Source: Dillenia suffruticosa (lineage: Eukaryota > Streptophyta > Magnoliopsida > Dilleniales > Dilleniaceae). From it: 64,000 nt of DNA. Location of the stretch: the NCBI GenBank assembly GCA_033439265.1, contig JAVTVX010000035.1:21478001-21542000 (forward strand), written 5' to 3'. Made by a program: the position numbers and the translations under genes. Positions 1 to 11,770 of this stretch are shown piece by piece (the stretch's first letter is position 1; every line of letters starts with the position of its first letter). Below the pieces are notes generated by a model. It worked only from the letters and a program-made list of their open reading frames with translations. It was not told the DNA's origin and ran no database searches.

Positions 1-44
1 TGCTCTGGGATTGGATTGGTTTGTCTCCCTTTGCTTGCTGAAAG

Positions 45-155
45 GGCCAATGATGATTGATTTTAAGCCCACCAGTACACCCTCTTTGATTTAAGTCGGA
101 TTCGAACCACCCCTCCCACGGGGGAAATTTCTCCCAGTCATTTCTTAAGCCATTT
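45..155 (-). mobile_element. tRNA-derived SINE-like remnant in an STT3 intron
   Basis: On the minus strand there is a perfect pol III B box (GGTTCGAATCC, plus-strand 98-108). An A-box-like start (TGGCTTAAG, 144-152) lies about 40 bases upstream of it. This spacing and order are those of tRNA-derived SINEs. The 5' context is intronic because the first STT3 exon begins at 243. No clear A-tail or target-site duplication is visible, so it is probably an old or truncated copy. Confidence 0.4.
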
Positions 156-242
156 TGCTATTGTTTTGCCGAATTCTAGTATCTTGTGTAGTTTTAACCT
201 TCACACTTGTCTAACACATCTCACTTTGTGGTTTTCTCACAG

Positions 243-3200
243 GACTTATGCAAGCAAGTACATCCCTATTATTGCTAGTGTCAGTGAACATCAGCCACCT
301 ACCTGGCCATCTTACTTTATGGATATCAATGTGTTGGCATTCTTGGTTCCAGCTGGCATTATTGTAAAATGCTAAACTCTCCTATTTCTACCTGTTTACC
401 AAGTCAAAATATTTTTCTGTTATTTTTTGTCCTTTTCTTGTTATCTGTCAAGTGATGTTGGGTTCCTTATGTGTTGGCAGGCATGCTTTTTGCCACTATC
501 TGATGCAAGCTCCTTTGTTGTCCTTTACATTGTGACCTCAGTATATTTTTCAGGTGTTATGGTGAGCAATATGTTAGGGCATTAATTTCTTCTTTCCGTT
601 TGTTTTGTTCTTTATCATCGATATTCCTGTTGGCACTACAGGTGCGGCTTATGCTTGTACTTGCTCCGGCTGCATGCATTATGTCTGGAATTGCACTTTC
701 TGAAGCGTTTTCTGTTTTCACACGGTCAATCAAATTTCAGTCGCCTGCACTGTTACGGAGTGAAAAGATTGATGTAAGCATGCCTTTGATTCGAAAAGTT
801 TGTGATGTGGATTCTTTTTACTGTGTTCGAGTTCTAGGCTTCTGTTGGACTTAAATCCTATAAAAAAAATTGTCGTCCATTAAGGCAGGGGAAACAACAA
901 GTAGTGACACTGCTGTCACTCAAACTGATGCTGCAAAACCGGCAAAAAATGAAGAAGTAGTGAAGGAACGACCCTCAAAGAAGAATAAGAAGAAAGAAAA
1001 GGAGCCAGTTGAGAAGGCAACTGTTCGATCTCGAATTCAGAAAAAGCTTCTGGTTTTACCTTTGGAGGCTTCGGTTATTGCAATTCTCTTACTTGTGTTA
1101 CTGGGTGCCTTCTATGTGGTATGAATTTTTCTTTTTCATAAGTGGGTGTGTTTTTTGCAATTCTTTTACCTATTTGGCATTTATTTTTGTGGACAGGGTA
1201 GATTTGTTTGTTTTTTTGTTCAGAAGTCATAATGGACTACTTGACTAAACTGGCTGTAGAAAATAATAGCACCCTATGATATCTTTTCCCCTGCTTCCAT
1301 TGATTTGTTGCACCTTTACACTGACTTATTGTGCCGAAAACATCTTTTTTCCTTGTACCTTAGCATTAATTGAATAAAACAAAATACTTTTGATTCATGA
1401 AGGGAGAGTAGAATAAAATCTTGGAATCAATAACAAAGTACAATGCAGTAGATTCCTGAAGTTCTTTTGATTAAAATCTTGTCCTAATAACATGATTATT
1501 TGTTTGTTTTCTTTTCACCATTTTGTGTAAAATAACCTCTTCGTATTTTTGTGATATTTGTAGGTTCACTGTGTGTGGGCTGCTGCAGAAGCTTATTCTG
1601 CCCCTTCAATAGTTTTAACATCTCGTACACATGACGGTGGTCTACATGTCTTTGATGATTTTAGAGAGGCTTATGCATGGTTACGTCACAACACAGATGT
1701 GGATGATAAAGTGGGTAACTTTTTTCATTATTTGTTTTACTCAAATAGCTATCCAATCTAAATCTTGCATGCTGTCCCTTGTCTTTCTTCCTTCTGCAAT
1801 CATGATTTGCTTGCAAATTAGTATTTGTTGAAGAGATGGATTTTCATGGTTTTTGCCTTGTAACAATGATAAATATTACTACTAGTGTCTCTTGTACAAG
1901 CTAGAAATGCCACCTTATGGAAATTGAGAGCTCTTTGTTGCCTAGAACAAAGAATGGGATGTCTGGTCCTTGCTGCCCTAAAAGTCTGTCTGTGCCTTGT
2001 TGTCTTTTGCTTCTCCTACCAAGGCATACTCTCTGTCTCCCTCTCTCTCATAGTAGTAATAGTTGTTGTTTAGGAGAAAGAAAGAGAGGAGAGGAAATTG
2101 AACAGAGAGATTGGGAGAACGTGAGACACCTTCTGGTAGTCTTCAACTGTATGCATACTAAAATACTGGAGTACAAAAATATAAGAGTACCCTTACCCTA
2201 ATTCGTTAACAATAGTAATCTCTGAATGTGCTGGTAAAGAGGTGCTGTAATGCATTGGCCTTAATTTTGGAAATAGGCAGTGAGAAAATCATGCCATGTA
2301 TATAATGCACATAGAAAGTAGAGCTTAATGGAAAACAAATCCATCTGGCTGAACCCACCCTCTGAATGCATGATGTTTCAATCATGTTGTATTCTAATTT
2401 TACTCCAATATGTGGTTAGTATGGCTCAGACAGACCTTAAATATCTGACAAAGTTTCTCCAGATTTTTTGTCAAACGAAGATAAGCTTCATGGATTCATA
2501 GTACTTTCACTGTTTGCAGGTTGCATCTTGGTGGGATTATGGTTACCAGACAACTGCGATGGCTAATCGAACAGTTATTGTTGACAACAATACCTGGAAT
2601 AACACACATATTGCAACTGTTGGTACAGCAATGTCATCTCCTGAGAAAGCAGCTTGGGAAATATTCAACTCCTTAGATGTGAAATATGTTCTTGTTGTCT
2701 TTGGAGGTTGGCTTGTTTCCTTTTTCTGATGATAATTTTATTGAAAAAGCAGTTCTTTCTCAGATTCTGTTACTCCTCAGGTCTTGTTGGCTACCCCAGT
2801 GATGATATTAACAAGTTTCTGTGGATGGTTCGCATTGGAGGGGGTGTGTTCCCTCATATCAAGGAACCTGATTATCTGGTATGTGATTGCTTGGTATCTC
2901 TCATTTATCTTGCATTAAGCATGGGTCCACATTTCTCAATAAATAGATGGGAATCAGTTGATAGTCCTTTCTGTTTCCCCATAAATAATATCAGAAATGG
3001 ACAAATCTATAACATTGGCTTAACTAATTTCTACTTCATTGCTGATGTTCAAAAGAGGGATGGTCAGTATCGTATTGATTCTCAAGCCACTCCAACCATG
3101 CTGAACTGTCTTATGTACAAATTATCATATTACAGGTCTAATTTTCCTCTTCCTTTGGTACTTTTTATTATGGTTATTATGGTCATTGTGATCGTTGCAA

Positions 3201-3801
3201 TGCTTAACTATTTATGCAATCCAGATTTGTAGAGACTGATGGTCAAGCCTTTGATAGAGTAAGACGAACTGAGATTGGGAAGAAACATTTCAAACTTACC
3301 CATTTTGAGGAGGTTGGTTCTTCTGATCCACTAGTTCTAGCTATTGCTGTGTATGGATCATAATTTGGTTATAAATTTCACGACTGTCTTTGCAGATGGT
3401 CTTTAATTAATCATGTAGTTTTTATCAACAATGGTATAAAGTGCATGTGTTAAAGTTGGTGTTACTTTCATAAAGGAAAATCTTACGTTTTTTTTTTTTT
3501 TCTTTTCCCTAATCTGAATTTTGTATCACATACTTGAATTTGATCAGATATCTGCTCCTGATTTTTCTAGGTTTTCACAACCCATCACTGGATGGTTCGG
3601 ATATACAAGCTAAAGCCTCCAAAGAACAGAATCAGAGGAAAGACCAAGAGAACAAAATCTGTATGTACTACTGATGCAGCTTTCAATATGTTTACCATCT
3701 TACCCATTACTCATTCCATTTACACTTTCCAACGTTGGCAGAAATCATCCTCAACAACTAGCACGAAAAGAAGTTCAGGAAAGAGAAATCCTTGGCAATA
3801 A
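243..3801 (+). CDS. STT3: Dolichyl-diphosphooligosaccharide-protein glycosyltransferase subunit STT3, 3' part
   Basis: Catalytic subunit of the ER oligosaccharyltransferase, which moves the lipid-linked glycan onto Asn-X-Ser/Thr of nascent proteins. Eleven exons in the window: 243-363, 481-561, 642-773, 885-1118, 1564-1710, 2520-2706, 2781-2878, 3056-3135, 3225-3312, 3571-3660, 3742-3801. All phases agree and encode 438 residues plus stop; the remaining N-terminal part (several hundred residues in this family) lies left of the window. Seen: the WWDYG catalytic motif at the start of exon 2520-2706, the conserved glycosylated NNTWNNT just after it, a DINKFLWM (DK-type) motif in exon 2781-2878, a hydrophobic membrane segment ending exon 885-1118, and a Lys-rich cytosolic-type insert (KKNKKKEKE) before it. 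The C terminus is Lys/Ser-rich and ends NPWQ. Whether it is the STT3A or STT3B paralogue cannot be settled from this half. It is convergent with the MUN-domain gene. Confidence 0.95.
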
Positions 3802-4218
3802 TCAGTTGCAAAACAGCTCCTCCACTTACCCGAGATTGTGTTATCTGGATCCTTTTGTGAGGAATTCTGCAGGCATGATAAGCCATTCTCTCTTTGAATA
3901 TGATCAATAGGTGAGAGAGGCTTTGCAGAAGGTTCTTGTCCGCTTCCTAGTAATATACCTTGGCCTGCTGTATAAAATTTGAGGATCATCCGAGGAAGAA
4001 GGATTTTTGGCCGCTTGTCGTAGGAAGCTAAACTTGCAAAATTCAAAATATTTACTTAGTTCTTAAACTTCCGAGGAAGGAGAATTATGCAATTCCATGG
4101 CAGGTGGGAGGTTATGGCCACAGATGAAGTTCCTCCTTTTGATCTTAAGCCTATGCATTTCTTCTAAAATAACCATTCTAAAAAAAAAAAATTTATTTTT
4201 TTATTAAAATATATTTTC

Positions 4219-4263
<45 letters not shown>

Positions 4264-4963
4264 CAACCTGCCTGGATGGGAAGTCCTGGAAACATAATTT
4301 TTCAAGTCGCTTTTCAAATGTGCGTTAATTTTCTTGTTTATGGAAAAAGTATTCCTTAATTAATAAATAGACAAACAAGAAAATAGGAAAACTGCCCTTT
4401 AAAAACTCATCTTTTACAAAGCAGTCTGATATTCCGTTGCTTCTGACAACAAGGTTTTGGGTTGGCTCAAATTTGACAATCCATGGCGTTAGTGGGCAGG
4501 GTAGAGCTCTTGCTTTCTTGTAGTGCTAAATCTTCGAGAACACCGTCGAGGGTTGTTTTCCACCTTTTTCCTAGGAAAATTAAAAAAATTAGAGAGAGAG
4601 ATCAGCCTACAAGTAGGAACCTGTGGGTGATAGCTGCAATCTGCAAAATCATTTTGCGCCACCATTGCAGGGAACCAAATAAAAGAAGGTCAGATAAATA
4701 GTTAATATGTTTGGAGTTTTTGACATGCTAGTACATATAACAAAGCCCATCCCAATCAATATGGTTCAACATACAAATCAACACCCCTTCTTCATCCTCC
4801 ATATGAAAGCACGCTGCAAGCCTCTGCTTATTCACAAGCTCTTGATTTATGAATATATATTCGTCTACGGTGATTTCTCCAGACGAATGAATTAGCCGCA
4901 CGAATGATGTACAACAGAAAACTTCATTTCCTAAATGAGATGAACCTGCTTCCTGCATGACAA
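3802..4963. other. Intergenic space between convergent STT3 and MUN genes
   Basis: Non-coding. It should contain both 3' UTRs and polyadenylation regions (A-rich stretches near 4180-4210 and T-rich near 4250-4262). An (AT)n tract lies at 4222-4249. No additional gene is supported; the short open frames here have no recognisable composition or motif. Confidence 0.6.
4222..4249. repeat. (AT)n microsatellite
   Basis: Uninterrupted alternating AT run of about 28 bases followed by a T run, between the convergent genes. Confidence 0.9.
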
Positions 4964-7900
4964 TCATAGTTTCTTTGGCAAGTTGTAAGTCTTCTTGAGG
5001 AACTTTGCAGCAATTTCATCGTCCCTATGACACAAAACCCGTAGGAGAGTGTTTGGTTCATTGGGACTCCAGTGGCCTGAAGTTAGAGGCAGAGGCAGCC
5101 TGGATTTAGCAGAAGAGCCATTGCTCTCGACTGTCAATGATCTAAATTGCTCAATCAAAGTCTCCGTGTCCGCACTAAAAAGGGGAAGAATGCTTTTTAC
5201 AGTCACTGAAAGCTTATCGATTAGTTCAGCGGGCAATCCATCGCCATTTGACCAAAAGAGGCCCATAAGAAATCTGAAATCCTCCTCTATAATTGGCGAG
5301 TCATGACGCGTAAATGTACGAGATGGACCACCAGCAAGTAAGACTAATAGAAACCCATCAAAAGATGCTTTCATTATGTCAGTTATTGCTCGTGTTCTGA
5401 CTCTGTCATGGACTGTTGCTGATATGGTCTCCAAATTCTGTTCAAGCTCCTGCAGGAAAGGCTCAATCCTAGAAGTTGAAGCATCCCCAACATACAAGCC
5501 ATTCCAGAAGACAGGACTTAGCTCATGGAAGACAACTTTGTAAGCTGCAGCCTCAGAAATCTGTTGGATTCCTTCCTGACAAGAAGAGGAGGAAAGCTCA
5601 AAACTTTTGACCAGCCCATTTGTGATATCATCTTCTTGTGTAGAATTTGAGTTCCTAAGATATCCAGCAATCCTCTTTTGTAAGATCTGCAACTCACTAC
5701 GGATATGCTGTAAGGTATTGATTCGAACACAAAGTTGTTTGATCCCCAAGGAGTTATGACCATTTGTTGTCCCAACTTGGGTTCTTTTCTGAGAAATTTG
5801 TAACTTCTTATCCTTCTTAAAGAATTTTGATCCTACAGTAGTTCTTGTCAAAGGAGGCATACTAGGAAGGAAGGTAGTGCGTGACCCTACAAATTTTCAA
5901 AGGTAACTATTTTCATTAAGAACGTACAGAAAGTCAGGAATTAAGTTGACGGAGCTTTGGCAGGTTATGAAACAATTACCACAGCCAGATCTTGCATGGA
6001 GTATGTAATGTTGAAGACATTTGTCAAGATCATGTATCAAGTCAGGGATTAGAACTGAATGAATTTGTATCGGCAACATAAAGAATGCTTCCAAACTTTC
6101 ATCTACCATCCGCAACACTTCTACAGCAGATGGAGCAAATGTCCCTCTGTTGGCCTGCGGGTTCCATGCCTGCAACACAGTTTATAAGGTGAGACTGGGA
6201 AAAGCTAACAACGCATCAGCATCAGTATGATGGTAGGAAGCAAGAGGAATGATCAAGGACCTCTTGTTGCAGATTTGTATCAACCCAGTCCTTGAGCCTG
6301 TGGACTCTAACTTTTATCCACGTCTTCACCAGATTAGCCATTATAGCCTCAGCTTCATATGGAGGCATCTCTTGTATTATTGCCTTCCCACCATCTTCAC
6401 TGTCTACTGAATCTTCAACAGCTATCTGAACAAGATCCTTCTCCAACTTGTCAGCAGCTCTCAGTACTAGTATAGCATCAGGGGTGAGTTCAGATATGCC
6501 TGAAACAAATTGCTTCAGTTCATTCCCATAGCAAGCATGAAGGGTGGCTACAGCTACACCTGCTGCAAGAGGGTGCCATCTCTTCAGTACCGGACTAAAT
6601 ATTTCCTTCTCACTAAATGCCAATTCACTAATGTCTTGTGCAAGGATTGAAAGAACAGGAGTATTTTCCTGTGTTTTCCATAATCGCCTGCTTGAATCAG
6701 CCATCTTCACTTTCTGTCTTAATACAGATTAAGCAGACCTTAAGTCATACTTTCAAGAGAAATTAGGAGGCAAGGTTGGACTTAACTACATAACATGTCA
6801 TTTTAGAGACAAACTAAAACAATCATGGATCAGGGGAAAAAAATGACTTCCATATAACAAGTCATTTACCTGACAAAGGTTTGTTAGAAGGTCTCAAATT
6901 ATCAAAAAGGTCAACAATGTTTAATTACTCCACCAAACGTCATAAAATATTTCAAGGAAAAAGTTTGCCAAAAACAGCTTTGAACTGAAAATAGTTATCT
7001 TGCAGGATTGATTTTCTGTGAAGAAGATGAAAGCCTTGGACTTCTTCAAAATAGTTCATTGTATCCTAACAAATTGAGTTGGTACTCCCAAAAACCAATT
7101 GATCAGTGGTCACTTAGAACTATTGACAATAAGTATCAAGCCCGGGCTCCATGGCATACAAGTTTTGAACATGTTGCTTTAATTAGAATGCCACATAAAC
7201 TCTATAATATTTTAAAGTCATGCGCAGAAAGGGAAAACGAAAAAAGAAATATAGAAATAAAAAAATAAAAAAAAAAAGAAAGATAGAAATACAAATAGAA
7301 GTTAACAAGACTTGCCTGAGAAAAAGCAGCACGGAGTGATGACCTGATATAAGTATCAATCCTTTTGCGAGCCACATCTACATCTTTTTGTTTCCTTCGA
7401 TACTCATAAGAGATATCTTCCACCAATATTTTTGCAGCAGACACCCCCAGATAAACAGTGTTTTCCATTTGATCAACATTATCCCTCTGAAAAGAATCAC
7501 GATATGAAAGAAGCCTCTTCTCCGCCCAACTTAAAAATGCACTTAGTGCAGAATTCAATATTTTGGAGTAATCTGCATTCTGTGTTGCTTTTGCATCCTT
7601 TTCCACTTCTACCATCAAATTATTGACAGCAAACAGCAAGTCATCTTCCGCTTGGCCGGTAGAAATGAACCTATTAAATAACACCCATGAAAAACAAATA
7701 TTATGCAGCATTTGGTCAATTCCAAGGACACCCCATGTCTTCTTTATGAGCTCTAAGACCTCATCAACCTCTTCTATGATTACCATTTCTTCATTAACAT
7801 CAAAACAAGCTTCTAGAAGCATTTGGTAAAGTCTAAGATTGAAAGGAACCCCATCTGCCCAATGACAAGTATCATATAAAGGCCCATCATGTGACCTACA

Positions 7901-9784
7901 AGCAAGCGACATTACAGTGTTTCGAAGCACTTGCATGGATTCACTGATTCTTCCGGTTTCAATAGGTTTCTCTGAGGCCCCGTGAATTATCTGCTGAAGC
8001 CGTTGAGCAGCAGCATCAGACCTATCAAGTGGATGGTGAGGATGGAGAAGGAGCCCTGCTTCAAGAACTTTTAAGTTTCTCTTTCGCCATGCTTCATATG
8101 CCTGCTGGTTTGGAAAATCGGACAGCCTGAATTGCTGCAATAGCTCCAGTGGTAGAACCATTGACTCGATGCGTCTCCCAAGCTAACAGAAGAATAACCA
8201 TGTCAATTTTGATAGAACAAAAGGTATCATTAATAAAAGCCACAAAGCAGAATATAACAAGCCTCCATTTGTGGAAAATTAGCATTCTAAGGCAAAAAAA
8301 TCTAGGACAATCTTCGGAGGGAGAATATTTTTCGTTATCTGGTTAAAACACCAAATATAATCATATTTTATTAATATAATCCATTTACAAAATTCTATTT
8401 TTCAACAGCAAATGAATAGCAAGGCCTTATTTTCTTAAAATTCGCATTGATTTTTCTTTTGTTCCGCAGACATAAAAATTTCCAACATCAAAAGACAAAA
8501 ATGCAAGGAAAATCTTATTTTTCAAAAAATAAACAGAGCATGAGTTCAAAATTTTCCACGCAAATTGAAAACTAGTTGTCCTGAAACAACCAGAAAATAT
8601 GAGTCAATGCCTTGTAAGCAAAATAAAGAGAATATAATATAATCCCGAGAGGAAAAAAAAAATTACAAATCAGTAAGTCAAACACCTCCAAATGAAAAAT
8701 GCCACAAAAATGAAAGACTAGAAAACACTTTTTGGTTGCAAATGAGTAGATTTCAGAAATGATTGAGCAAAAGGAAACCACAAGGAAATTACATAAACCA
8801 TCGAAGAATAGCAAATCCCCAAAAGCAAACTTTTAGAGCTGAAAATGATGGTACCACAGGAAATGAACAATTCAAAATCATAGATAGGGCTCACAAGAAA
8901 CAGACATTAAATAAAAAGACAACTTAAGAATTCTATTATAAACAGGACGGACATAAACCAATGAAAATTCAAACAACACAAATTGATCCCAAAATTACCA
9001 AACCCAAAAATTTGAGCAGAGAATTAGAATCCATTTGCAAATGAAAATGCCAAAGAAACAAGAATTCAAGCTGAAAAGATTCCCAATAAAGAATTTAAAC
9101 AACTTATACACAGAATATTGAATTTCAAAGATTCAGTGGGTAATTGGATGAACTTAGAAGCACTATGAAAGAGCACTTTCTTCCCTGGTTTTGTATTATT
9201 CAAAAATTAGCTGTTGCCATCCAAATCAAAAGTCCTAAAACCAGAGAGGGAGAGAGAGAGTATCGAACCTGACTGGCAGCAATTCGCAACAGAGCTCGAC
9301 GAATTCGCGAATCCGTCTGCTCTGAAACCCTCATTTGGATTCTCATTAGCTCCCCAGTCGTCGGATATTTCTTTGCCCTAATTTTTTCACCACCATTAAC
9401 ACTATCAGTTTTGCTACTATTACTACTGTTCTTCAGCCCCAGAGCTTTCTTCACTTTACTTGCCGCAGTCGAAGTCAAGGATCTCTGCAACGATGACGAC
9501 GAAGAAGATGTTAAAGCCGCTACCGAAGATGACGATCTCTCTGTACTCTTCTTCTCGGATTGAGAGATGTAGGTCAACGGTTTGGAGCCGGAGCTCCGGC
9601 AGGAAGCGACGAAGATCTCGTAGGCGGTTTCTCGGAGGTCCGAATCGGAGAGATTCGTCCCGAGTTGGCCAAACGGCGAAGTGGCGGCATCAGCGGAGGA
9701 GAAATGAGAAGAAGAGTGAGAGTTGGATGACGACATGTGTCTCTTGGAGAAATCCGGAGTTCCGTCTCTGAAAATGCGAGACAT
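4964..9784 (-). CDS. MUN-domain / DUF810 protein (plant UNC13-like)
   Basis: Complete gene, five coding exons read leftward: 9269-9784, 7316-8182, 6261-6713, 5980-6169, 4964-5886. The sum is 2949 nt (982 residues) with no phase conflict. Motifs match the plant DUF810 family related to the UNC-13/Munc13 MUN domain and to PATROL1, proteins linked to vesicle tethering and plasma-membrane delivery. Seen: a Ser-rich N terminus (residues 1-35), then SPFGQLGTNLSDSDLRETAY around 36-55, a basic segment with SKVKKALGL, the block ESMVLPLELLQQF just after the exon 1/2 junction, and a C-terminal part with FDGFLLVLLAGGPSRTFTR ending YNLPKKL. The start at 9784 is chosen because MSRIF-type starts fit the family; the frame is open upstream, but that would add only a short unconserved segment. 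Intron 2 has a GC donor (7315-7314). A (TC)n tract lies in the leader. The precise biochemical role is inferred from the family. Confidence 0.93.
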
Positions 9785-9825
9785 TTTTCTGATATAAGGA
9801 AAAAAGATCTTCAATCAAGGCACTG

Positions 9826-9830
<5 letters not shown>

Positions 9831-9863
<33 letters not shown>
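9831..9863. repeat. (TC)n microsatellite in the leader of the MUN gene
   Basis: About 16 TC units just upstream of the MUN gene start codon, hence (GA)n in its 5' UTR or core promoter. A second GA tract lies at 9984-10011. Such tracts near plant transcription starts are common and can bind GAGA-type BPC factors; binding here is inference. Confidence 0.85.
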
Positions 9864-9869
<6 letters not shown>

Positions 9870-9983
9870 CACACATCAGAGAAAAGCGAAAGGAAAACAA
9901 ACACGGAGAGAGAGAGAGAAGGTGGAGGAATTTTATGCTTGCTTGACTTTTAAGGAATAAAATGCACGGAATTCTCTTTTTCA

Positions 9984-10011
9984 CAGAGAGAGAGAGAGAG
10001 AGAGAGAGAGA
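9984..10011. repeat. (GA)n microsatellite
   Basis: AG dinucleotide run of about 28 bases in the promoter region of the leftward MUN gene. Confidence 0.9.
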
Positions 10012-11462
10012 AGAATGAAAGGGCAAAAGAAATGCTAAAGCTGAAAACTGGATATGGGAGTAGACATGTTTTGGCATCTCAGGAGTTACGCTGTTTTGCT
10101 CGGCGTGTTCCGTCTGTCACCGCATGTCTAAAGACCCAAAATTTTCAAATTATTTTTATCCTCCTCCCGCAGGTAACGGTCTGGCCAAATTTAGGAAAAC
10201 AATTTCTTTTTAATTTTTGTTTTTAAAGTAAACAGAGTGGAAGGAGGTGTTTAGTGTATTTATCTTTTTGAGCAAATTTTTTGTAAAAGTTTTAAATCGG
10301 GTTTTAGTTAATAAACAAGCTTTTAAAGTTTATTTTATTATATTTAAAATCTTAAACTTTAATTTTGTCAAATATAACATTTTAATTATATGGATATTTG
10401 TGTTAACGACCGTTAACCTTAATTTCAACAAACCTCCGATTTTCTCTCTTCATATTAAATGGATAAGGGCAGAGAGTCAAGAAATTCTTCTCGAGGGTCC
10501 ATGAGTAATTAATATGATTCAAAAACATAAATTAAAAGAATCATATAAATTTGATTCAAATATAAATATATTTAAATAAATAAATAATTTATGAAAATTG
10601 TAGTCTTAACACGTGTATAGAAATTACCCGCCCATTCAGTTGGGAGAGAACGTTGATACTGCCCTTTTTGCAACGAGGATTAAGTTTTTCCCAGAGTAGA
10701 TTATAAACTCCCATGTTAAGCATTTGACCTATGGTTGAGAAACTAGGGACCGCCACAAGCATTAGATTTCGTGTTAATCATAGCCAAGCCCTCTTTTTTG
10801 CTCTTCCCTATTCAACTTTTTTTTGGGACTGCCAAGTCCCCACCATGTCTAAGATAAAGTCCTGCCCATTAAGAATAACAAAGTGTGGGTTAGAAATTTC
10901 TTTCATAATTAATTAGGTCAAATGTAAATATTAATTCAACAGAGACATCCATCGGACCACCAATGCCTTCAACGTACCATGTGTTTTCCCTCTGTTGTCG
11001 TGCACTTAAGTCTTAACACGGTACCAACTTGCATAAATAGAGGGCGATTGGTCTTTTGCACTGGTCCCGGTTTTTTTCTTTTTTTTCTTTTTTAGTTCTC
11101 ACCATCCTGAGCTACATTTCTATCGGTCCGGTTAGAGTATTTGTGAGGTCATATTTAAAGAATGACTCTTCTAACATAATTTTTTTCTATTTCTTAATTA
11201 CAAACTCAAGATTTAATTAAATGATCTAATACCATATCTCATTAAACCGACTGTTCATTAGTCACTAGTCTTATATTCGTTTAGCTAATTTGGTTATTTA
11301 AACGGGGCTAAAATCATATTAGCAATTTATGGGACTCGCTAATTTAGTTATTTAGATAGTAATAAGAATCAAATTAGCAATTTGTTATGCCAACATAAGA
11401 AATTAAAATAAAAATATAATATATATTTATTGTGTGTGTTTGTCACAATCAGTCAGATGAGA
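10012..11462. other. Intergenic AT-rich spacer
   Basis: No gene supported. It contains the distal promoter of the MUN gene, an ACACGTG (G-box core) near 10610, and an isolated CATAAATAG TATA-like string near 11033. None of these can be tied to a transcript from sequence alone. Confidence 0.5.
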
Positions 11463-11490
11463 TTCTAGAATGTTCCTGAACATTCTAGAA
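11463..11490. promoter_or_regulatory. Perfect six-unit heat-shock element (HSE)
   Basis: Six alternating 3-base units TTC-GAA-TTC-GAA-TTC-GAA, each separated by exactly two bases, with no mismatch over 28 bases. This is the canonical binding array for heat-shock factor trimers (two trimers could bind side by side). Such a long perfect array is very unlikely by chance. A TATA box lies about 137 bases to the right. Confidence 0.8.
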
Positions 11491-11599
11491 TATTGTTGTA
11501 GCTGATAGTCTTTTTTAAATATATTTTCAGATAAAAATAAATATTATAATGAGAGTAAATTGGAGTTAGGAAGATGTATTCTTGAGCATTTGGAGATCC

Positions 11600-11770
11600 A
11601 CGGCTATTATCCATTGGCTTTGTATGTATATAGGGGTCCCCTCTCCCTCAATCCGTCCATGCATTTGAGAAAAAGAAGGTATCTAAGAGCTTCTCTCTCT
11701 GAACACTTTATTCTCGTCTCTCAAACAACAAAGCTGATCTCAGATCCAACAAGGAAAAATAAGGTCTAAG
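11600..11770 (+). promoter_or_regulatory. TATA box and HSP-like leader downstream of the HSE
   Basis: TATATAGG at 11627-11634 with an inverted CCAAT (ATTGG) at about 11613. About 30 bases further begins a pyrimidine/CAA-rich stretch (11690-11760, including CTCGTCTCTCAAACAACAAAG) resembling 5' leaders of plant heat-shock genes. No convincing open frame follows: the first ATG after the leader (near 11779) closes after six codons. The organisation HSE-TATA-leader is seen; transcription and product are unknown. Confidence 0.5.
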
